Below are positions 11,792 through 24,000 of a stretch of 64,000 nt of DNA, in pieces. A program made the position numbers and the translations under genes. The stretch is from Stictocephala bisonia (taxonomy: Eukaryota; Arthropoda; Insecta; Hemiptera; Membracidae), in contig JAQJVL010000149.1 in the NCBI GenBank assembly GCA_035578905.1, forward strand, positions 1,426,001-1,490,000. Reading direction: 5' to 3'. The notes under the pieces were generated by a model, which was not told the DNA's origin, did no database searches, and saw only the letters and a program-made list of their open reading frames with translations. Positions within the stretch are counted from its first letter, which is position 1, and every line of letters begins with the position of its first letter.

Positions 11792-14130
11792 CAGGGTGTT
11801 CGGTAAAAGTGTTCCAATAATTTATAATGTTATTGTACACATTAAAATAAACAAAAAAGTTCCTATAAACATAGGTCCTAAAACCTATAGTTTTCCGTCT
11901 ATCTGTCTGTATGTGTTTTTTACATAAGACTTTATAAATTGAGAACCACTTATAGTACAGTTATGAAATTTTGTAGTTATGTTTACCTTTTGTATTCCCA
12001 CTTGAGAAAAAAATATGAACAAAATATCTTTACCCGTTTCAAAATGGCGGCCAATCGAAAATGTTGATGTTTAATTACGCAAAAACCACACCCTGTATAA
12101 AAATGTTACAAGAATAATAAAAATTTGGAAATATTTTTCTAAAACTAATGGTGTTTGTTTCATTCAAATCAGATAAAAAACAACTGAGCTGTACTAAAAC
12201 ACAAAACCATGTTTTACATTAGTACACAACAGGAAGTATACTTTTCCAGACTGTTGTACTCTGAACAGCTGATTTAAAGCCAATGATCTGATTATTGTGA
12301 ACATAAATGTTTTACATTAGTACATACTCATTGAATATGAAGGTCAAATAAAAAAAATAGAAAACAAGTAACATTTATTAATGGTAAATTTATTACATTT
12401 AGAAAATTAAAATTATTAAACTTATAATAATTGCTCAAAGTGGCGGCCTCCGTTTAAAATGCAGGCATCCAAGCGCCTCCTCATTGACTGGCAGACTCTT
12501 TCAAAAATGCCAGGTGTCTGCTGAAATTGTAGCAATGCCATTTAATATCCTTGCTTGTAACTCTTCGATGTTATCTACAGGAGTGGAGTAAACCAGTGAC
12601 TAGGTGGCCCCATAGGAAAAAGTCTAAAGGATTAAGGTCGGGGGACCTAGCTGGCCAAGGAATTGTTGCGGGTATTCAGTGGCAAATCCTCAAGAATAGT
12701 TGGAAGGTCATCAGTCAAAAAATGTAAATATGTCTGTCCGTTAAGAATGTTCGGTAAAAAGCTTACAAACAAATTGTCACCAATTATGCCAGCCCAAACA
12801 TTTAAAGAAAACTGATATTGGTGATTAACCTGTGTAATTGCATGTGGGCTATCGATGGACCAAATGTGTGAGTTGTGAGAATTAATAATCATGGTTCTTG
12901 AAAATTTGGCCTCATCCGTGAATAACACCTTATTCAAGAAATGTGGGTTCACACATTTTCGAATAAACCACTGAGAAAGCTGGATTCGGGGATGGTAATC
13001 ACGAGGTAAAAGTGAGTGAACTTTTTGTACGTGGTAAGGATGAAGTTGTTGTTCATGTAGTTCAGTTCAGACTGTTTCACAGCTAACATTGAACTGAAAA
13101 CCAAGTTCTCTAATACTTTTGTTGGGGTGGTCTGCTATGACATCCAATATGGATTCTTCCAATTCAGGTGTTCTTACTGAAACCTGTCGGCCAGAGTTAC
13201 CTGTTTTTTGGTGTGAAAAGCTTCCAGTCTCTGCAAGTCGTCGATGAATTGTTGAAAATGTTTTATTACAAGGTAACACACGATTTGGAAAACGTTCCTG
13301 ATACAGTCTTCTTGCCTCAGTACCACTACAATTAGCAAGGCCATACATTAGATGCATATCTGCCATTTCTGAATTGGTAAAGTTATGAATTCCATTATTT
13401 TCCATTTCTTGTTGATAATGAAACGAAACTAAACCACAAACACTCACTAATTAAAGCAAACAATTAACTACAGTATAACTAATTAAAATTGTATGTTTTA
13501 CTGCAATACTAAAGTACTTGGCACAAAGCTTTTACAGTACAGAAGAAATAGGATATTTAAGTTACGTGTTAATGCCAACAATGACAGAAACATTCTTTTA
13601 TAACCTTAAATAAACATATGTTCACAATAATCAGATCATTGGCTTTAAATCAGCTGTTCAGAGTACAACAGTCTAGAAAAGTATACTTCCTGTTGTGTAC
13701 TAATGTAAAACATGGTTTATGTGTTTTAGTACAGCTCAGTTGTTTTTTATTTGATTTGAATGAAACAAACACCATTAGTTTTAGAAAAACATTTCCAAAT
13801 TTTTATTATTCTTGTAACATTTTTATACAGGGTGTGGTTTTTGCGTAATTAAACATCAACATTTTCGATTGGCCGCCATTTTGAAACGGGTAAAGATATT
13901 TTGTTCATATTTTTTTCTCAAGTGGGAATACAAAAGGTAAACATAACTACAAAATTTCATAACTGTACTATAAGTGGTTCTCAATTTATAAATTTTTATG
14001 TAAAAGCACATACAGTCAGATAGATGGAAAACTATAGGTTTTAGGACCTATGTTTACAGGAACTTTTTTGTTTATTTTAATGTGTACAATAACATCATAA
14101 ATTATTGGAACACTTTTACCGAACACCCTG
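11792..14130. mobile_element. Tc1/mariner-superfamily element with ~515-bp inverted repeats
   Basis: The ends CAGGGTGTTCGGTAAAAG and its inverse are flanked by TA. The inverted repeats are unusually long, about 11792-12310 and 13612-14130, and still very similar, which suggests a fairly recent insertion. Between them lies a broken transposase on the - strand. It sits between the + gene and the 3' end of LIG4. Confidence 0.9.
12440..13447 (-). pseudogene. Tc1/mariner transposase, broken and internally deleted
   Basis: The N-terminal part (13447-13067) holds a helix-turn-helix region with FTNSEMADMHLMYG and LNxF-like HTH residues, then meets a TGA after SCETV at about 13066. Downstream of that stop the same frame continues to FTDEAKF, the first catalytic Asp, followed by SHNSHIWS and GQTYLHFL. 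After EDLPLNTRNN the sequence jumps to WPARSPDLNPLDFF, which contains the third catalytic Asp. In related transposases a QHDGAPxH block with the second Asp lies between, so this copy has an internal deletion that removed it and shifts the frame near 12650. The protein cannot be active. The C-terminal remainder runs to about 12440. Confidence 0.85.
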
Positions 14131-14915
14131 TATAACACAACTATTATTTCTCATTTTATAATTAAATAAAACACTGCGTTAAATATAAATCACCGAATAT
14201 AATAACACAGTAATATAATGTAACTCGAAAATACACCAATAATTACGTTGTAAATGGAAGCAGTAATAACACCAGTGTGTCGACAAAATGGAGAAACTAG
14301 TCAGCTGACTCAGAGCCGCTTTTCTCAGTTCAATGCTTTGTTTACTTTTCCTCTTCTCCCACTACCCTAATATTTACAACAAACAAATACGCCACTTGAA
14401 CTGCCCCCTTGAATCATGTCGCAATTCGGTACTAAAAATATCTTTTTCTGAAGCCATAGGAAGTCAACATAATTAATTATGCTCATTGCCATTTTGGTAA
14501 CACTCAAAGTGAGTGCAATTACCTGCATTGCAAAATTGAGGGGGTTAGGTAAGGTTGTAAATATGGTTTTCTTCACATCTGATTATAGGACTCCACCCCA
14601 CTGGACTTGAAGGTTTCAATGGTCCTATAATATATCCCTAGTTGGAATATGATACTGTACTTGTATCCTTTATGGTTTATTTTATATAATTATTTTAAAA
14701 CAAAGCATATTAATATTTTGTTAATTAATTATGCTTAAGGACAGCCCGGGTAAATCACAAGTAAGAAATGTTTTACATGAAATGTATCAACAAAATTTTA
14801 ATAAAATATATAAACAGTATATTATTACATTATACATAATTTTTAAAGTTTAATAAAAGCAATAGTGTAGTGAATATAAAACTTAGAAAAGAAAACATTT
14901 AAAAAGAATTTAAGT
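14131..14915. other. LIG4 3' UTR / downstream flank
   Basis: On the - strand this follows the LIG4 stop codon at 14916. A possible poly(A) signal (AATAAA on -, TTTATT on +) lies near 14670. A short GC-richer patch at 14400-14620 shows no recognisable coding sequence. Confidence 0.4.
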
Positions 14916-15057
14916 CTACAAGTGAAGAAGATATTTTTTCTCAGAAAGACGAGTCTTGGCATGTAGACAATCCAAAATCCAGTAGTGTTGGACAATGCAT
15001 GAGGAAAGTTTTCTTTCTTCAGCTTGAGTAATTAGTCCTTCCAAGCGGTCGAGTTCA
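14916..15057 (-). CDS. LIG4: LIG4 terminal exon
   Basis: Encodes [32 protein letters not shown] with the BRCT tryptophan, and KKYLLHL before TAG (14916-14918). Confidence 0.95.
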
Positions 15058-18000
15058 CTTGAAAAATAAATAAGCAATCTATTATGCAGCAAACATTATT
15101 TTTATTAATTTTAGATGTAATATGAATTAGTATTGCTGCTAAACTTATTATAGACAAGGCAAATAAAAACTTCTCATCTACAAAGAGTATTTTAATAACT
15201 TACAAATTTTATTTTTAAGCTAAGCTTCAATTCTTATTTTATTAAAACAGTGATACCCCATGATGCTTTTCATAGCATCCTATCTCTCATTCTACTTCAC
15301 TTTACTGATTTAGCAAGTTTAACCTATACCCTTAGTATTGTTTAGTTGAAGACTTGACAGATCGCATCCCTCCTTAACAGAATACATGAGTTTGATTTCC
15401 AAATGAGAGAATATAGTCAGGCATAAAATTTGTTTTTTTAAAAAAATTATTAGTTTGAGATTTTTTTTTATTTAATGTATTTTTCAAGCTGAACATGAAT
15501 ATATATATATTTTTTGGTAAATTATTTATTATTTTGACCGATTAAAAATAGGTTTCATGAATCAAACCTTCTGTTATGATCAAACAATCGGTTACTATGC
15601 ATGATTGACAGTGTAAGTAATTTGTTTGTAACAATGACTACATTCGCTCATCTACACTCATTCAAAATCCATATTCGCCCATATCTTGACGATCGGCGTC
15701 TTACGAATAAATAAATAATTAAAGAGGACTGATTGGTATTCATCCTACTTTCAGGTAAACTGTAGTTTAGATAGTTAACAATGACTCCGAGATTAAAGAG
15801 GAATCTTCTTGGTTGCCTGGTTTCCTTGTCATGACGATTGATAATGTTATGTGGACCACAAGGTGATCACGCCTAAACACAATAGGGATATGCTCAGCAT
15901 ACCTTTTATATCACTCCGTGAGGATCAAACACGTGCATGCTGTAATAATTACTCTAATAATTAAGTAACCCTACAGAAACCAAGTAACAATTGCAATTTT
16001 TAAGTGTTTCCCAAATATTTGTAAAAGTTTTTTGTTTGTTGTGGATCATAATCTTAATTAAGGTAGATTAAAACAAAATACTTTTTTAAAGGATGTTCTA
16101 AACTATTAATATCCATAATTTTTTTAAATTAACAAAATAATTTTACCTTGAATACAGCACAATGTGAGTTGTTTCCCTGGTAATGTTACTTGAGACAATT
16201 CCACTATGGAACTTATAATCATAAACTAACATATGCAGAGGAGTATCGGCTAGCAAACTGTCATTTCCAATCTGAAAAATTATCTAACATTAGTGATAAA
16301 GATATTGGGGTAAAAAATTAACTAAAAATAAAATGGTTAGTAAATGGTGGAGATGACCCACTCTAGTAACTTTGCTGCCTTCCTAACATTCTGTCTTTAT
16401 TATCCTGACAACAAGAGATAATATCATGAAATGTTGTTAACAAATTTAAGATCTACATCTTTTTGTAATTCCATAAGTTTATGAAAAACATATGGTGTGA
16501 CCATTTTCCATCAGATAATAAAGAACCATAATTTAGCATATGGTTTCTTAAACTATAAATATGAAGAACGCCAAAGAAACCCTATATAATAATACAGTGA
16601 AAACCCTATTGTCCGTCACCCTATTTCCCCCAGGTTCTGTTATCCGTCAGTGTCTTCATCGCGCAACGATATGACATTTGCTGTATCACTCATCTGTCTA
16701 AAAGACGACAATTCCCCCTCCAGCCGTCTAGCCCACATAAGCTTAGTTCCAACACCCTGCCATTCGTAAGGCCTCATCTGCCGTCTAACAGATAACAGGT
16801 CGTTGGAACAGCTCGCCTGACATACGGACAGGCCGTCCGAGGCTGCCTGAATAGGTCTCGTACAACATGGGGAAAGAGGCGGCACTACAAAGGCATGTTG
16901 TTGAAGATGAAGTTTTAAACCGCGATGCCTACACAGGTCACGGGCCGTTGGAACGGTCCTGTCTGATGATACACAGGCGAGTCGCGGCAACACACTACCC
17001 GTGTACCGACATCGGGCCTGTATTGCGAAAACTAGCTGTGGGAACTAGGCTTTAATATGTTACTCTGTACTGCAGTTTAATGTTAATAATGTTGATAGTT
17101 AATTTTTCTGCTTATTACATATTACAAGCTTATGATTTACACAGGCCTACTGTAATAAAAGGTTAGTTGTGACCTACAGTATATACATTCTGAAAATGTC
17201 TTTTTTCTAACCTTTTCATTCTCATTTTGTTAATAAATATGTAATAAACAGCATTTAAATTTAACGTGCATAAGCACTAATAATAAATTTCCAGTGATAA
17301 AGTGTGTTGGGTGAATTCTCTATAATCCGTCTATTCTCCAATCCGTCACGGCCGCGGTCCCGACCCCTGACGGAAAATAGGGTTTCTACTGTATTGTATA
17401 TAAAATATCGTGCAAAGGAATTATGAATGCTTGAGGAACTCTGATTTATTCCCAGCAGACTTTCAAGGGTCTCATGTAACAAACGCATGTACATGTAATC
17501 CTAAAGCCTCAATAGTTCCAACAAGTTTTTTAACACAGTTCCTTATCAAACACATAATATTTAAGTTGTTTCTATTTCCTTATTAATGCCTCAATTGCAA
17601 CAACGTGGACTGTTGAATGAAGGCATAAACATTTTGTCTTGGAAATAATCATAACAGATATCCAATATAACCTTAATTTCATCAAATGAGAGAACAACAT
17701 CTTTCTCAAGGTCCATTACTTTAATTTGTTATTTTAAAATATCTAAGCTTAAATCTATTATTCCTGGCTTAATGTAATTTGGCTAAGGCATCTTTTCACT
17801 TTTTTTTTTAAGGAAAACTTCATTTGCCAGTTTACAATGGCCTGCAGGCCTGTGTGTAAACTTTATCCAACAAGTGAAGTACTGACCGTTGGCTCAGTTT
17901 TGGGGATTCGAACCTTAGACCCTGCCCTACGCAGTCCAAAGCCTTAGCCACTGAGCTACCACGCCAGCAAATTGTGCTTTTACTGGGTAAAGTAAGTTTA

Positions 18001-21000
18001 CTTATGTCTTAGCACATATGAGAGCTTTCTTTTATATGTATCTAAGAGTAACTGATTTGGAAATGTCTTCAGAATTCAAGTTTGAAAATATTACTTTTAA
18101 ATTGCTAGTTCTTGTTACTCAGAAAAGTAGATTTTATACAGATTTTGTTTGTGTTTCAATTTATTAATTTTATCCATAGCAGAAGCTAGTTGAGACTTAA
18201 GAGTAACATTTTCTTCAGTTAATTGTTTAATTTGTTCTTGAAATTGATCTTTATCTGATTCTATGAGTCTTTGGAAGTATTTACATTCAATTTTAAGGAT
18301 GCTTTGACAATTCATCACATTTTGGATCGCTCTCATTATTTGAATATAGAATTTCGTCAACATAGTTGTTAATTTCACGCTTATTAGCCCGTTTACTTCT
18401 ATTAGAATCAGGCATTAATTTAAACTGTGGCGTGGCAATTCTATTTAATGATTTTAAATTAAGTAATTCCGCTCTAAAGTCTAGTTCAAATTTGTCCTCA
18501 CAAAAATGTGTAGATCATTCCCTAGCATTATTACTGTTATAAATTATCGCTTCTTTTGCATGTTTGATGCCATTAACACTGCAAAATTGCATCCTTTGAA
18601 AAACGGTAAAATGAAAAGTCAATGAACTCAACTTTTTTTGAGTGTTTGCTGCACTCAACAATCACAGCAAGGCATTAATATGCCACTCAAAAGTGCATAC
18701 ACATAGCCAAATAACATTTACATACCCAACAATCCGTATTAGAAGGCAGGAATGCTTGAATAACTGTGTGCAGTTATGTAGCGGTGGGAACTGCTGCGTC
18801 ACCAGCGCACACAACTCCTGAGTCATACCTTGAATTCTAGTTTCCTTGATTGTAATAAATTAATTTCCATAAATAGGATTTAATGTGTTGTTTTTAATAA
18901 ATAAATATCTTTATCAAGACGTTTTAAAACAAAATAAAATAGTGAATATTGGTGATTATCTGAATTCTTCTTTGTCTGCCTGTCAATGTGTTTTGTGTAC
19001 AAACTAGATTTGAATTACACTTTTTTCCATTGTACATGCTTAGTGCTGTAAGCTGTTTAAATCTGTGGAATGCTCATTAGCGTTCTGCTCCTAATTCTTT
19101 TAAATTACCAGGTTGTTCTTATGAGTAGGAATAGGTTAATTTTAAATTACCTTGTTGTTTTTATGAGTAGGAATAGGTTAATTTTAAATTACCAGGTTGT
19201 TCTTATGAGTAGGAATAGGTTAATTTTAAATTCTGAAAGTCGATACCACTGAATCTCTTCAGAGGCATTGAAACTAGATATTAAAATTAAGTTCCAATAA
19301 CCATGATTCAATTCATCACGGTAATGTAAAAATAAGCTATAGAATAAATTTCAAAGTTTAGAAAAAACAAATTGTTCAGTCCAGAACAATTTTGTTTTGT
19401 AGTTCCTTAAGTTAGCAATGGCTATAGCTATCTCAACAATAATAACTAACTAACTGTGAACATTCAAAATATGGATTACATGTACCATAACAAAATCTAA
19501 ATGACAAAGTATCATAATTTTATTTGCAAAATAAAAATTAGAACTAAAATATGTTGACATTTTATCATCAGTGAATATAATGGAAGTGACGAAAAATTGT
19601 TATTTGGTCCTGAAAGTTTAAGCAAAAACATATGATTGCTTTTAAATATTACTGATTTATTTTAAATAGCTACACATCATTTAGTTTTTTTAAAAATGTT
19701 ATATTTTGGCTATACAGTCTGAAGCCATTTTCAAACATTTAACAACATAAATAGTTTTTTTTTAATATAAATTAATTAATAGATCATAAGTTATTAAAAA
19801 TTTTTAACAGATGATTTGATCAATGAAAATAGTTGAATATATACTATATAAATTTTGAAAAAAAATTGTTTAGTCACTTATTAATTTTGAATTTTATTTA
19901 ATACTTCTGATTTAATAATAGGCAGGTATATTGAGCATAAGGTGGCACTAGGTTGTCAAATGCTCAATATACCTGCCTATTATTAAATCAGAAGTATTAA
20001 ATAAAATTCAAAATTAATAAGTGACTAAAGAATTTTTTTTCAAAATTTATATAGTATATATTCAACTATTTTCATTGATCAAATCATCTGTTAAATATTT
20101 TTAAAAACTTATGTTTTTAGATTAATAGATCACTGTACGTGATCTATTAATTAATTTATATTAAAAAAAAAAACTATTTATGTTGTTAAATGTTTGAAAA
20201 TGGCTTCAGACTGTATAGCCAAAATATAACATTTTTAAAAAAACTAAGTGATGTGTAGCTATTTAAAATAAATCAGTAATGAACACCATCACGAAAAATA
20301 CATACCGTCAGGAATTGAATTTTAAATATTACACAAGGCTTACCTGCTCATAGCAGTCAAAGTAAGCAATACATCCTCGGAAGATTGAGAATGGGCTACA
20401 TCCACCAAAAAGCATTTTTTCCAGCTTCATTATCTTTGACAGTGATAAATCCTTTTTTTCCTAAAAAAGGAATAGGAGAAATCAGGAGCATGTCATAATG
20501 TGTGTAATGTCAATCAGAAATTAAGAATAGATCTGATGTATGGAATCTTAATAAGGATAAATGATGAATAGAATTAATTATATTAGGAGAAATCAGGAAT
20601 ATATGTGGAATATTAATGAAGAGGAATAAGAATAGAACAAGATGTATGGTATGTTAATAAAGAGAAATGAGGAACAGACTATGATTATATAAGTCAATAA
20701 ATTTAGGCTGAACAAATCTCAAAACTACAATGGATATGATATAATTCTACTCTGATACACGACTAACAGTCTATATTCTTCTGTATAACCCTTTTTCCAC
20801 CAAAAGCTAATATCAGATACTGTCGGTGCACAAATTATGTGCACCCGAATTTGAACGTTGTTTTCTAAGGAACTAAGAGGCCTATGAAAAATCCAATCAC
20901 ACCATTGTTTTCCTAATTTGAATGTACACATTATGACATAAATTGTATTAAAAGTTTTAGTAATTTTTATCCTAGTTGGAACAAAAAAGTAATGGAATTT

Positions 21001-24000
21001 AAACTAGTTTTCACCTTACATAAAATTTATACCGTTATTACTGAATTTAAATTTATCAATTTAAAGTTATTTAAAATCACTGCATTTATTTACACATATG
21101 AAAGTAATGTATCGTAACTATATATATTAAAAGGATTACAAGAAGACTAAGTAATAAATTTTACGACCTGTAGAAGCCAGGAAAATAATGTTTTAGGAAA
21201 TTGGTAAGAAACTTTTTTTAGATAAGTTAAAATTCTGAAATTTATAAAACTTATAGAAACATTCCTATCAACCAGGTATTAAAAATATGAATTTGATACA
21301 TTAGCAGGTTTTTAATTAATAACGGTATAAATTTGATGAATAGTGAAAACTAGTTTGAATTCCAGTACTTTTTTGTTCCTACAGGGATAAAAATTATTAA
21401 AACTTGTAATAAAATTTAAAAATGTATATGTCATAATTTAAAATCAAATGGGGAAAACAACGGTGTGGTTAGATTTTTCATAGGCATCTTAGTTCGATAA
21501 AAAACAACCTTCAAACTGGAGTGCACATTACTTCTGCACTGACAGTATGTAATTAATCCCTAAAACCTCTGTGACCAAAATATATATTATATTAATATGG
21601 TAAGTATGATAGTTCACATATATGTTTTTTTAACGTAATTTAATATTTTCTGTTAGATTTTGATTCTTCCACCATAAAATATTACACAAGTTTAAATTGC
21701 ACATTACATGACATTATTTACTAAATAAGTACTTCAGGCTATCAGACAAATTTGTGTCTTTAAAGCTATGGGAAATTTGATTAAATAAAAAATAAAATTG
21801 CTTAAGCAATATTTGCATAATAAAATGCCAAGAATCTTTTAAATATAATAATTTAAAATAATTAACTACTATGCTATTATATCTCAATATGTTTTTATCG
21901 CATTATCAAGTAGTAAACGCAGAAATTGTAATTTTTATTTTTACTTGTTCAATTTACTTTTATTTTTTTTTAGCAAATAAATTATGACCATAACAATTTG
22001 CATTAAGAATTTTAGACTATTGAATTGAAAAAAAATCATCATTTCATTACAGAATTACCATGATAGAAGAGTTAGGGTATCAGAAAACTTACCTGAGAAG
22101 ACAAGTCCACCAACACGACAGTGGTAGCAAAGAAAAAGACACATCATACGACACAAATTTTCATTGCCACTGGCACTTTCCTCAGATGAGTAGAGACCCT
22201 TCATACTAATTACTATTGGATTAATTCATGTTATACTAATTCATGGCCTATTGCCCTTAAACTGTTGTTAAATTATTTATTGCTTCTTATAGTTTTCGTG
22301 CCATTGCCGGCGTGGTGGCTCAGTGGCTAAGGCTTCGGACTGCGGAGGGCAAGGTCCAAGGTTCGAAACCCCACTGAGCCAACGTTCGGTACTTCACTCG
22401 TTGAATAAAGTTGACGCACAGGCCTGTAGGCCCATGTCAACTGGCGAGTGAAGTCTAAAAAAAAAAAAAAAAAAAAAAAAACTGGTCTGAAGAGAAGTTA
22501 GTATGACAGTTTACTGCTAGAATGCATGCATGGTTATCTTTGTGACTTGGCTCCTTCTCTGTCAATCCTCAATCCTTAAGTACTAACAAATTATATTATT
22601 GTGTAATTGCAATTATATTTGAAAAAATACTGATTGCCTTTATATAATATGATTGAAGGTTCATTGACTAATGTGTGATAGAAGTCTGTATAAATTAGAC
22701 ATTATAAATGGTTTCAAATAGTATTTGATCTACTTATCAATATTAATTAATACTTTAACAATTTTATTTTGAGATGAAACAAATTTTTCAGAATTTTAAA
22801 TTTAATACTTAATAAAAAAAGGGAAAGAAAGAAGTGCAGACATTATATTCAGTAAGTATTTCATTTTTTAAATTATGAAGAAAAGAATGAAAATTGCCTG
22901 AATTTTACAGAAAGCTACTTTATTTTACAGTCAGCACTCTTTGCTTTAGTAAGGTTTCAAGTAAATCAATAATACAAAATCCCCACTTCCCTATCTAATC
23001 CCAATGGGATACCCTCTAATCTTTCATAATGAACTTTTTTTTTACGCTTTTAACTAAAGATATTTTTTGAATTTAATTTTTAGGGCAAAAAATAAAAATG
23101 TCTTACTACTTGTGAAAGAGCATGCTGCAATGACTGTATGGTTGCTGGCTCAGTGTAGCTGTCACCATAGCAATCAAAGGAGTCAGCCAAGCGAGCGGCT
23201 GTGCCAGGAGACGCACTGATGATGTCAGCAGGAGTCCAGGGCAGCAGTTGACCAGCATCGAGACAATGTAACAACCACTCAGCCCGTACTACGTCGTACA
23301 GGCCACTTCGGCAAACATTAGTCACTCTAACATTCTTGACATTGCCCACCACAATGCAATAAGTGATCTTACCTGTAAATGAATGATATTAAGAAAAATA
23401 GTCAAAATCCCAAAAAAGTAAAATGACGATTCAGTAAGCATAGAGAGTTTTTATGGTTTGGTCATGTATGAACTGAGATAAATTTTTTAATCCTTTAGTT
23501 TTTTATTTAATAATTAATTAATTGATAAGAAACTGATTCAATCTGTAGGAAAATATAGTCGGCGAATGAATGTGATAAATATTAGATGAACAAGTGTAGT
23601 CATTAACAACTAAGATTGACTGTTCCTTAGAAATGGTCATCTATTATGATTGGGCCGGACATTATGCAACCTGGATTTTATATTAAGTGCATATTGGGAT
23701 TCCAGCAGCAGAGGGGAATCCCTCCACCACCGCTGAGCTACCTTACTTCAAGGGCACGACTAACTTCCACCTTCAATTGTGATGAACTGTACAGTTTAGT
23801 TATTTGAATACTAAATAATGATTTAATTTAATTGCTCTTTGGTTGGTGTTTATCAAACCAACCAATGGTCACTGCTGCTAATGATGTAGTGGGTGGGGAT
23901 TGCTATTGAGCTGCCAGAACACTGCCTTTCGTCATCCAGGTTGCCATGACAATGATAACTACACAGTGGGGACAGTTTAGTTAGATGTCTGACTTCCACC

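Noticed and set aside
16640..17055. ORFs on both strands in the GC-rich core of the Tigger-type element
   Set aside because: No DDE or CENP-B-like motif; the core looks like repeated GC-rich filler between the inverted ends.
22306..22380. Possible functional tRNA gene
   Set aside because: Box A and B are present, but the sequence continues into a shared 3' body with poly(A) and recurs at 17800 and 27623, so it is a SINE.
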